From the NCBI GenBank assembly GCA_036339975.1, contig JAYYZV010000070.1, forward strand, positions 1 to 10,077: a stretch of DNA of 10,077 nucleotides, read 5' to 3'. A model generated the notes under the pieces. That model did no database searches, was not told the origin of the DNA, and saw nothing but the letters and a program-made list of their open reading frames with translations. Below, piece by piece: positions 1-5,830 of this stretch (its first letter is position 1; every line of letters starts with the position of its first letter). The stretch comes from UBA830 sp036339975 (lineage in GTDB: Bacteria > Pseudomonadota > Alphaproteobacteria > MPNO01 > UBA830). The position numbers were made by a program, and so were the translations under genes.

Positions 1-1
1 G

Positions 2-259
2 AATAACGTTGGATGTTATCTTCTGATCAATACAGACTACCCGGCATCACAGGGCGATGAAACCTCTCAGCCTAAACAGATTTATCTGCGGTCCTCCACC
101 TATGGCACCGGTTTAGGACACGGCCCACTATTGGAAGCGACAGAGACAATCGGAGACGCCACAAACTACAAAAAATGGTTTAAGAGGCCGATCGCAATCG
201 AACCCTTTATAGAATATTCCCAAAAACTTATTGATGAGACGCCACCGGCGGTCGCCTGA
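2..259 (+). CDS. C-terminal 85 residues of an unrecognised protein (partial)
   Basis: An open frame runs from the left edge to a TGA at 257-259. It encodes 85 residues, beginning NNVGCYLLINTDYP and ending LIDETPPAVA. The composition is that of a normal soluble protein, with aromatic and charged residues (KKWFKRP, EPFIEYSQKL) and no membrane helix. It is followed by a strong terminator, which fits the end of a real transcription unit on this strand. I do not recognise the family, and the fragment shows no catalytic motif I can name. The N-terminal part lies outside the window. Its codons are somewhat more A/T-rich than those of the hydrolase that follows. That it is coding is fairly likely; any function would be a guess. 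Confidence 0.6.
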   Translation, partial: NNVGCYLLINTDYPASQGDETSQPKQIYLRSSTYGTGLGHGPLLEATETIGDATNYKKWFKRPIAIEPFIEYSQKLIDETPPAVA

Positions 260-308
260 CGCGAAGCTTTTTTCCTCCTTCTTTGACTACACGTCCCTTT
301 GAACTAGT

Positions 309-335
309 CTCCCCTCTTTGATGGGGAGTTTTTTT
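309..335 (+). terminator. Rho-independent terminator abutting the hydrolase start codon
   Basis: Six perfect base pairs (CTCCCC at 309-314 with GGGGAG at 323-328) enclose an 8-nt loop and are followed by seven T residues at 329-335. It would end transcription of the upstream partial gene. The next base is the A of the hydrolase ATG at 336. The 3' arm GGGGAG is also the only Shine-Dalgarno-like sequence for that ATG. The rest of the 260-308 gap shows only a weak promoter-like pair, TTGACT at 283-288 and TAGTCT at 305-310 with a 16-bp spacer. Confidence 0.75.
323..328 (+). promoter_or_regulatory. Shine-Dalgarno GGGGAG of the hydrolase gene, inside the terminator stem
   Basis: GGGGAG ends 7 nt before the ATG at 336, a normal spacing, and decides that start over the in-frame TTG at 318 and ATG at 321, which lie in the hairpin loop and have no ribosome site. 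Because the same six bases form the 3' arm of the hairpin, folding of a read-through transcript would hide the site. Confidence 0.6.
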
Positions 336-998
336 ATGGCCGAACGTATATCTGTAACGGCAGCCGACGGGCACACCTTCGATGCTTGGCATGCCAATCC
401 TGCTGGAACAGCGAAGGGCGGGGTCATATTCCTGCAGGCGATCTACGGTCTTACAGATCATCTAGGAGACGTGTGCGACTGGTTCGCCGGCGACGGATTT
501 GCCGCCGTTGCTCCCGCAACCTACGACCGGACGGAGCGCAACAAGGTCTTCGCTTACGACGATCATGGCGGTATGCAGTTTCGCGAACATCTTAAGGAAG
601 ACACGGTCCTGCTGGATATCGGCGGCTGCGCGACGCTGCTACGCCAAAACACCGATAAAATTGCCATCGCAGGCTTCTGCACCGGCGGTACCTGGGCTTG
701 GATAGCAGCCGATCGCCTCGACATGGACGCCGCTGTCATCTTTTACGGCAGCGACATTCACGACAACCTTGGCCGGCAGCCGAAATGCCCAGCGATCCTG
801 CATTACGGGGATGCCGATCACGTCGTCGCGTTTGAACAGGTACAGAAAATTCAGACCACGTACCCCGACAACGATTTTTACGTTTACCCGGGGGCGGGAC
901 ACGCGTTCTACAATCCGGAACAGGCGCATCACGATCCCGAGGCCGCCAAGCTGGCGCATCAACGCTCCGTCGAGTTTCTTGAGAAACATTTTGCCTGA
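336..998 (+). CDS. Dienelactone hydrolase family protein
   Basis: A 220-aa cytosolic alpha/beta hydrolase of the dienelactone hydrolase family, a normal length for it. The Cys-Asp-His triad is visible: C115 in the nucleophile elbow GFCTGG, D161 in HYGDADHVV, and H189 in GAGHAFYNP. The N-terminus (ISVTAADGHTFDAW) matches the usual first strand of the family, which supports the ATG at 336. Known members hydrolyse dienelactone in chloroaromatic breakdown, but many relatives act on other esters or lactones, so the substrate here is unknown. At the position of the classical Glu36 (family pattern QEIFG) this protein has QAIYG, an Ala instead of Glu, which argues against a textbook dienelactone hydrolase. 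A 76-aa ORF follows after 6 bp and is probably cotranscribed. Family assignment is secure; substrate is not. Confidence 0.93.
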   Translation: MAERISVTAADGHTFDAWHANPAGTAKGGVIFLQAIYGLTDHLGDVCDWFAGDGFAAVAPATYDRTERNKVFAYDDHGGMQFREHLKEDTVLLDIGGCATLLRQNTDKIAIAGFCTGGTWAWIAADRLDMDAAVIFYGSDIHDNLGRQPKCPAILHYGDADHVVAFEQVQKIQTTYPDNDFYVYPGAGHAFYNPEQAHHDPEAAKLAHQRSVEFLEKHFA

Positions 999-1004
999 CC
1001 AGAG

Positions 1005-1235
1005 ATGATCGACCGCCGTAACCGTCTGGTGTTGGTGTCACTTGAAGACGGGACGGGTCTGCGTTGTGTCGATATCTATCGAAGCCGGGACGGGGATATT
1101 CTGTGGGACGAATGGCGCCGGGATCCTGAAGACCCGTCCGGTTGGCACGCCACGGGACGGCGAGGAGGCGTATACGGTGACGAAGCCGCCGCACGACAGG
1201 CGGCCATCGCGGCCATTGAGTGGCTCACCAGCTAA
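1005..1235 (+). CDS. Small hypothetical protein (76 aa) downstream of the hydrolase
   Basis: An ATG 6 bp after the hydrolase stop opens a 76-aa frame ending in TAA at 1233-1235. The protein starts MIDRRNRLVLVSLEDG and has a strand-rich front half, an acidic/tryptophan-rich middle (LWDEWRRDPEDPSGW) and an Ala-rich helix at the end (DEAAARQAAIAAIEWL). There is no signal peptide or membrane helix. The close spacing and protein-like composition suggest a real gene in the same operon as the hydrolase. Only a weak AGAG lies before the start, so translation may be coupled to the upstream gene. The frame at 1042-1272 that overlaps it is a shadow. No function can be given. Confidence 0.7.
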   Translation: MIDRRNRLVLVSLEDGTGLRCVDIYRSRDGDILWDEWRRDPEDPSGWHATGRRGGVYGDEAAARQAAIAAIEWLTS

Positions 1236-2146
1236 CTGTCTCTTTTCTTCTGCGCTTCGAGACGCGCGATGAAGCTGGTCGAGCCGACGATAATCAGGGC
1301 ACCGACGATGGTCCAGAAATCCGGCACTTCGCTAAAAATAGCGAACCCGAATGCGGCGGCGAAAACCAACCGGATATATTCCGTGGGCCCGATCACACTG
1401 GCCTCTCCGACTACGAATCCCCTAATGAAGCCGATCATGCCTATAGTCGTCAGAAACCCGATAGCTAGCGCCATCAACCAGGAAACGAGATCTGGCGGGG
1501 TTTGCCACAGAACGACCGTTGGCGGCAGAAACACCAAGATGCCGCCCGCCTGATAATAAAAAAGGATCCGGTTGGGCGGTTCGGTCGTCGACATGATCCG
1601 GATCAGAACATTTGCGATCGCAAAGGTGCAGGCGGCCCCAATCGCTATGAAAACGACGGGATCGATTTCGCCGCCGGGGCGCACCATGACGACAACACCC
1701 ACGAAACCGGCAATCGTCGCGGACCACCGACGCCCGCTGACGATCTCGCGCAGGAAGATCACCGCGATGACCGTGGTGAAGAGAATTCGTGAAAACGCTA
1801 GCGCCGTGGCATCGGCGAGCGGCAGGTACACTACGGACGTGTAGACGCCGACCTGTGCGACGCAGGCGAGGATCAGACGAACGATGTGGATGCCGGGCCG
1901 GCTGGTTTTAAGTTCGCCCACACCCATCCGCATAAAGAACGGAAGCATCAACGCAAATCCGATGCCATACCGGAAAAACGCCATCTGAAACGGCGACATG
2001 GTCTGGCCCAGCGATTTGACGAACAAATCGTTGACCGCAAACGCCAGCGTGCCCATCAGCAGCCACAAGATACCCCGGAGGTTAGGCGGAAGGCGGGTCC
2101 AACTGGATGTGACGAATTCTATCAGGAAACGGGTTTTCGGTTGCAC
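1232..2146 (-). CDS. EamA/DMT-superfamily transporter
   Basis: A 304-aa inner-membrane protein with about ten hydrophobic segments arranged as two EamA repeats (roughly residues 24-156 and 164-296), the standard layout of drug/metabolite transporters. Typical features are FAVNDLFVKSL near the first helix, FFRYGIG after it, and PTEYIRLVFAAAFG near the end of the second repeat. Members export or import small metabolites such as amino acids or nucleosides; the substrate cannot be read from the sequence. The start is taken as GTG at 2146, which gives a 23-residue lead before the first helix. No clear Shine-Dalgarno precedes it, and the first in-frame ATG (residue 31) would cut into helix 1. Its TAG overlaps the TAA of the convergent 76-aa ORF by 3 to 4 bases. 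It is divergent from the tctC gene and is not part of its operon. Confidence 0.93.
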   Translation of the reverse strand: MQPKTRFLIEFVTSSWTRLPPNLRGILWLLMGTLAFAVNDLFVKSLGQTMSPFQMAFFRYGIGFALMLPFFMRMGVGELKTSRPGIHIVRLILACVAQVGVYTSVVYLPLADATALAFSRILFTTVIAVIFLREIVSGRRWSATIAGFVGVVVMVRPGGEIDPVVFIAIGAACTFAIANVLIRIMSTTEPPNRILFYYQAGGILVFLPPTVVLWQTPPDLVSWLMALAIGFLTTIGMIGFIRGFVVGEASVIGPTEYIRLVFAAAFGFAIFSEVPDFWTIVGALIIVGSTSFIARLEAQKKRDS

Positions 2147-2266
2147 TACAGATAGTCAGCGAATTTGAGCCGAGGTCCGTCCATGCTTCAATAGAAATTG
2201 TCCCGCGTTCCTGACATGCCGCCATCCGGAAACGCGGTACGGTTGCCGATATCAAATGCACAGGAA

Positions 2267-2281
2267 ACTCAGCAATTGAGT
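2267..2281. promoter_or_regulatory. Inverted repeat ACTCA-N5-TGAGT, candidate operator
   Basis: A perfect 5-bp dyad with a 5-bp centre lies about 75 bp before the tctC start and overlaps the putative -35 element at 2276-2281. This is where a repressor of the transport operon would be expected to bind. A dyad this short can occur by chance and no regulator gene is in the window to pair it with. Confidence 0.25.
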
Positions 2282-2344
2282 CCGGTCCATGTTTCTGATC
2301 TTATATCCCAATCACCTAACGAGCCTTAAGGCCTACATCCACTC

Positions 2345-2352
2345 AGGGAGGA
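2345..2352 (+). promoter_or_regulatory. Strong Shine-Dalgarno of tctC (AGGGAGGA)
   Basis: AGGGAGGA ends 3 nt before the ATG at 2356, with its AGGGAGG core placed well for ribosome binding. It is the strongest ribosome site in the window, fitting a highly made periplasmic protein, and fixes the tctC start. Confidence 0.75.
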
Positions 2353-2355
2353 ACC

Positions 2356-3381
2356 ATGAAACGTATTCTAGCAACTACACTTGCGACCGCGGCCGCATTG
2401 GCCATAGGCGCGACCGCCGTGACGGCCCAATCCGCCAAGGATTTCTACAAGGGCAAAACGGTCGAAATCTATATCGGCTACGGCCTCGGAGGGACCTACG
2501 GCAAGAGCGCCACCATCATGGGGGAGCATCTAAGACCTCGCATTGGTGCCGATTCAGTAATCGTCAAATCAATGCCGGGTGCAGGCGGCCTCAAAATGAC
2601 GAACTACTATGCCAACGTTGCCAAGAGGGATGGAACAGCGATCATACTGCCACCCGATACCCTTGCCATCACTCAGATGTTGAAGCCAAAAAAGGCCAAA
2701 TATGACTCACGAGATTTCCGATGGCTTGGTGCAGCGGTCCGGAGCAACTCACTTTCAGCCGTTCGTGCAGACTCTGGCGTTAAAGCATGGAAAGACCTGA
2801 AGTCTAAAGCGGTGCCATTTGCCTGCTCCGGCCTCGGGTCTCAAACTTGCCAAGTGCCGGCGTTGATCAACGGTCTACTCGGAACCAAGATCAAGATTGT
2901 TCGAGGTTACAAAGGCTCAAAAAAAATGCTCCTCGCGATGGAGCAGGGCGAAGCTGCGGGCATCAATCTCACTTGGCTAGCCTTTAAGACTAATCGCCAG
3001 GCTTGGTTCAAAAGTGGTTTTGCTGTCCCGGTCATGCAGATGGGTCCCACGCCGGACCCAGAATTAGCAGGTGTTCCGAACCTTAAAGACCTCGTCGCAG
3101 CAGAAGACAGACCAATCGTTAATTTTATGTCTTCATTGATAGCCATCGGTCGCAGCCTGGCAGTCCACAAAGACGTTCCGAAAGAACGAACGGCATTCCT
3201 TAAATCTGCCTTCGTAGATATGGCAAATGACCCGGCGTTCGTAGCTGATATGAAAAAGCGAAAGCTGCAGGTTACATACACGAGCGCCGAGGACGTACAT
3301 AAGGTCGTCGACGAAAGTGTCGGTATGTCGGCAGATATAATTAAACGAACAAATCAAATTCTGTTTGGCAGCGCTTCCTGA
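2356..3381 (+). CDS. tctC: Bug/TctC-family periplasmic substrate-binding protein
   Basis: A 341-aa exported protein. Residues 1-24 form a Sec signal peptide (KR, then a hydrophobic Ala/Leu/Ile/Thr stretch) with likely cleavage at VTA|QS. The mature part opens DFYKGKTVEIYIGYGLGG and carries the loop VKSMPGAGGL at about 70-79, both hallmarks of the Bug family. These proteins capture carboxylates in the periplasm and usually hand them to the TctA/TctB membrane proteins. Two cysteines, C157 and C165 (in CSGLGSQTC), could form a disulfide. It is the first gene of the plus-strand transport cluster, is followed by a strong terminator, and no tctA or tctB is present in the window. Ligand unknown; the symbol indicates family only. 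Confidence 0.9.
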   Translation: MKRILATTLATAAALAIGATAVTAQSAKDFYKGKTVEIYIGYGLGGTYGKSATIMGEHLRPRIGADSVIVKSMPGAGGLKMTNYYANVAKRDGTAIILPPDTLAITQMLKPKKAKYDSRDFRWLGAAVRSNSLSAVRADSGVKAWKDLKSKAVPFACSGLGSQTCQVPALINGLLGTKIKIVRGYKGSKKMLLAMEQGEAAGINLTWLAFKTNRQAWFKSGFAVPVMQMGPTPDPELAGVPNLKDLVAAEDRPIVNFMSSLIAIGRSLAVHKDVPKERTAFLKSAFVDMANDPAFVADMKKRKLQVTYTSAEDVHKVVDESVGMSADIIKRTNQILFGSAS

Positions 3382-3407
3382 TCCGCGCAGTATCTGTTAA
3401 CGAAGAT

Positions 3408-3437
3408 CGCCCCGGCCGCCTCGGCCGGGGCGTTTTT
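3408..3437 (+). terminator. Strong rho-independent terminator after tctC
   Basis: An 11-bp perfect GC-rich stem (3408-3418 with 3422-3432) with a 3-nt loop CCT is followed by TTTTT. It starts 27 bp after the tctC stop, and the MFS start codon is only 14 bp past the T-run. It should end most tctC transcripts, leaving partial read-through, or a promoter not visible here, to express the MFS gene. Confidence 0.92.
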
Positions 3438-3440
3438 CTT

Positions 3441-3444
3441 GGAG
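3441..3444 (+). promoter_or_regulatory. Shine-Dalgarno GGAG supporting a TTG start
   Basis: GGAG lies 7 nt before the TTG at 3452 and only 4 bases after the terminator T-run. It is the reason for choosing this non-ATG start: the following residues (SYRGKDIGNVAVLSTC) lead straight into helix 1, and the first in-frame ATG (residue 19) would already be inside that helix. Confidence 0.55.
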
Positions 3445-3451
3445 TTTTGTA

Positions 3452-4675
3452 TTGAGCTACCGCGGAAAAGATATCGGTAACGTTGCCGTCCTCAGCACCT
3501 GTCAGATGCTTTTCGGCACGGGGCGCGGTCTCTTTATGGTTGCAGCTCCTGCGGTTGCCCTTTTACCCGGGTTTGCGCCGCATTTGGCCCTAGCCACCCT
3601 GCCCGCAGCAGCGGTTGTTATCGGCACCGCACTATCCGCATGGGCCGCCTCAATGATTTCCCGGCGAACCGGCAGGCAAGCCGGTTTCCTGATCGGGACA
3701 GGTCTTGCCACCGTCAGCGGTGCGCTCTGCTTTTCTGCGGTCATTTACATGAATTTCTGGCTTCTTTCAGTCGGGGGGCTTGTGTTTGGCTTCTATTCGG
3801 GTTTCGCGCAACTTTACAGGTTTGCCGCTGCCGACGGCATTTCCGAGAGATACCGCAGCGTCGCGATCTCCCTCGTTTTAGCTGGTGGCGTATTTTCTGG
3901 GTTCGCTGGCGCTGGGCTGGCTATCTGGGGAGAAAATATGGTTCCGGATAGTTGGTATTCGGGCGACGTTCGGCAATTCGGTGGGACCTTCATGTTTCTA
4001 ACCGGCACCGCGGTGGTTGCCGCAATGGCACTCGTTTTCCTTCGAATCCCGAACCTTTCTAAATCCCAGCTTGAGGGCGAACAGCGGCCAATGTCGAAGA
4101 TCATGAGGCAGCCTGTTTTTATCGCGGCGGCTATCTCTGCAACGGTTGGACAGACCGTGATGAACTTCTTAATGACGGCAACGCCCATCGCGATGATCTC
4201 GATCTGTGGCCACAGCTTTGCCGCAACGGCCAATGTGATCGCCTGGCACACTTTCGCAATGTTCGCACCAGGTGTGTTTACCGGATTTCTGATCCGGAAA
4301 TTTGGCGAGGTCACGATCATCATGGTCGGCCTGCTGCTGGAAGCCGCATGTATCGGCATCGCACTATCGGGTATCGAGGTGTTCGATTTCTGGCTGTCGA
4401 TGTTCCTGCTGGGTGTGGGGTGGAATTTCACCTTCACTGCCGCGACCAGCCTGATGACAACCGCCTACACACCCGCGGAACGCGCAAAAACGCAGGGAAT
4501 GATGAACCAGATCATTTACACCGTTGTCGCGTGCGGATCCCTGTCTTCCGGAGCATTTATCCACTTTTTCGGCTGGAATTGGGTCAATATCGGCGCCATG
4601 CCGTTGCTATTAATCGCTGCGACAGTAACGCTTTGGTACGCCGCGAATGGAAAAAAAATCGCCCTAACGACATAA
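3452..4675 (+). CDS. MFS transporter
   Basis: A 407-aa inner-membrane permease of the major facilitator superfamily, with about twelve hydrophobic segments split by a polar central loop near residues 200-220 (IPNLSKSQLEGEQRPMSK). A degenerate MFS motif A, ISRRTGRQ, lies between helices 2 and 3 at about 69-76. The C-terminal half has GVGWNFTFTAATSLMT and YTPAERAKTQG (about 321-349), patterns seen in many proteobacterial MFS proteins. It starts with TTG. It is placed between tctC and dctP and could transport a related compound, or export one, but substrate and direction cannot be inferred. Upstream is a strong terminator, so expression is likely low compared with tctC. The 99 bp downstream contain no terminator I could find, so dctP may be read from the same transcript. 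Confidence 0.9.
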   Translation: MSYRGKDIGNVAVLSTCQMLFGTGRGLFMVAAPAVALLPGFAPHLALATLPAAAVVIGTALSAWAASMISRRTGRQAGFLIGTGLATVSGALCFSAVIYMNFWLLSVGGLVFGFYSGFAQLYRFAAADGISERYRSVAISLVLAGGVFSGFAGAGLAIWGENMVPDSWYSGDVRQFGGTFMFLTGTAVVAAMALVFLRIPNLSKSQLEGEQRPMSKIMRQPVFIAAAISATVGQTVMNFLMTATPIAMISICGHSFAATANVIAWHTFAMFAPGVFTGFLIRKFGEVTIIMVGLLLEAACIGIALSGIEVFDFWLSMFLLGVGWNFTFTAATSLMTTAYTPAERAKTQGMMNQIIYTVVACGSLSSGAFIHFFGWNWVNIGAMPLLLIAATVTLWYAANGKKIALTT

Positions 4676-4762
4676 TTCGCTACCCCAGATCAGGGTTGTT
4701 GAGCTTGCGTCATGAAAGAAAATAGGGGACGCTCCAATAAGCCTTTAAAGGTTGGTCAAAAC

Positions 4763-4768
4763 AGGGAG
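4763..4768 (+). promoter_or_regulatory. Shine-Dalgarno AGGGAG of dctP
   Basis: AGGGAG sits 6 nt before the ATG at 4775 and fixes this start over the in-frame ATG at 4712, which would put 21 polar residues in front of the signal peptide. The 4676-4774 gap shows no convincing promoter. Confidence 0.75.
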
Positions 4769-4774
4769 ATAATT

Positions 4775-5770
4775 ATGAACAGATTTTCGATATCGACAGT
4801 AGCCGCGGTCGCAATCAGCGGGGTCCTCGCAATCCCAGCAGCACAGGCAGCTGAAGTTACCCTAAAGGGCATATCAGGATGGCCAAAGAGCTTTCCGATG
4901 GTCGCAAACGACTACTTGCCCTTCATTGAAGAAGCGAACAAACGCGGTAAAGGCCATTTCAAAATTAAGTGGACGGGAGGCTCTGAGCTTGGCAAGCCCG
5001 CCGCGCAGGCCAAAGGCTTTAAATCGGGGGTTTACGACCTCATGTACACGGCGGCGAGTTATTTGCAGGGCTCCATCCCAGAGGTCGATGCCCTTTCCGC
5101 ACAGCAAATAAAACCCTGGGATGCGCGAAAAAGCGGTGGTATGGCAGTCCTCAACAAAGCTGTAAGCAAGCGGCTAAATGGGATCATTCTCTCGCACACC
5201 GCCTCAAGCGTTCAATTTCAGTTGTATCTGAGAAAAAAGCCGACGATTGGCCCCGATGGGGTGATATCGTTAAAGGGCTTCAAGATGCGTTCCGTTCCGA
5301 TTTATGACGGCTTTCTTAAGGGACTTGGCGCGACTACTATGACTGTGCACGTTCCGGAAATATACGAAGCCCTACAGAGGGGTGTAGTCGACGGTTTCCC
5401 CTTCCCGAACCTCTGGACCCGGAAATTTAAGTGGAACAAGTTTGTTACCCACACAGTGCATCCCTCTTTTTATCAAATTGAAGCCTGCACATTTGTAAGC
5501 AACAAGGCCCTCGCAAAACTTAGTCCCGAAGGCAAAAAGATTCTTCTTAAAGTCGGTGAGGATTGGGAGCGGATTTCGGCAAAAATCTGGGCTCCTCTCG
5601 TTGAAAAAGAGAGAGAGGTATACAAGAAGGGCGGCGCGGAAGAGATCGTGATGTCTGGAGCCGCGGCCAAAAAATATATCGCGCTAGCTAATGGCACCCC
5701 CGTTGAACGGCTGAAAAAACTCAACTCTCCCGAAGCCAAAGAGCTCAGCAGGCTCTTCCACGGTCAATAG
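4775..5770 (+). CDS. dctP: TRAP transporter substrate-binding protein, DctP family
   Basis: A 331-aa periplasmic protein. Residues 1-25 are a Sec signal peptide ending AQA, followed by AEVTLKGISGWPKS, the first strand typical of DctP proteins. R172 in GFKMRSVP is the conserved arginine that in characterised TRAP binding proteins forms a salt bridge to the carboxylate of the ligand. The following stretch GLGATTMTVHVPEIYEALQRGVVDG (about 183-207) is the usual DctP signature, but it continues FPFPN where many C4-dicarboxylate-type proteins have an acidic/Asn triplet, so the ligand is probably not a simple C4-dicarboxylate. It delivers the ligand to the DctQ-DctM pair encoded just downstream after a terminator-like hairpin. 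The presence of R172 suggests an organic acid; which one is unknown. Confidence 0.93.
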   Translation: MNRFSISTVAAVAISGVLAIPAAQAAEVTLKGISGWPKSFPMVANDYLPFIEEANKRGKGHFKIKWTGGSELGKPAAQAKGFKSGVYDLMYTAASYLQGSIPEVDALSAQQIKPWDARKSGGMAVLNKAVSKRLNGIILSHTASSVQFQLYLRKKPTIGPDGVISLKGFKMRSVPIYDGFLKGLGATTMTVHVPEIYEALQRGVVDGFPFPNLWTRKFKWNKFVTHTVHPSFYQIEACTFVSNKALAKLSPEGKKILLKVGEDWERISAKIWAPLVEKEREVYKKGGAEEIVMSGAAAKKYIALANGTPVERLKKLNSPEAKELSRLFHGQ

Positions 5771-5785
5771 ACGGCGTTAAATTTG

Positions 5786-5819
5786 CGCCCCCAACCTATT
5801 TAGGTTGGGGGCGTTTTTT
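5786..5819 (+). terminator. Strong rho-independent terminator between dctP and dctQ
   Basis: A perfect 12 to 13-bp stem (5786-5798 with 5801-5813), closed by a tiny loop, is followed by six T residues at 5814-5819. It begins 15 bp after the dctP stop and ends 11 bp before the dctQ ATG. Since DctP, DctQ and DctM work as one transporter, partial termination here would lower the membrane subunits relative to DctP. Confidence 0.92.
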
Positions 5820-5830
5820 GCGTTCATGAA

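Larger units (their letters stand above)
2147..2355. other. Divergent intergenic region, likely promoter of the transport cluster
   Basis: These 209 bp separate the EamA gene from tctC and must carry the signals for both. The clearest structure is a 15-bp inverted repeat ACTCA-N5-TGAGT at 2267-2281. A weak sigma70-like pair overlaps it: TTGAGT at 2276-2281 and TCTTAT at 2299-2304, 17 bp apart, each 4/6 to consensus. No small gene or RNA was recognised. Confidence 0.4.

Noticed and set aside
318..335. N-terminal extension of the hydrolase from TTG 318 or ATG 321
   Set aside because: These codons lie in the terminator loop and stem, have no ribosome site, and add residues not expected in the family; ATG 336 has GGGGAG at good spacing.
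2289..2705. 138-aa plus-strand frame overlapping the tctC start
   Set aside because: It overlaps tctC in another frame, lacks a ribosome site and has no family-like pattern; tctC has a strong ribosome site and signal peptide.
3814..4437. 207-aa minus-strand frame opposite the MFS gene
   Set aside because: It is antisense to a clear membrane protein and has the composition typical of a reverse-frame shadow.
4699..4728. Possible promoter before dctP (TTGAGC ... TAGGGG)
   Set aside because: The -10 matches consensus at only two of six positions and no other pair fits, so I do not call it.
4712..4774. Longer dctP start at 4712
   Set aside because: It would place 21 polar residues before a clear signal peptide; AGGGAG at 4763-4768 supports ATG 4775.
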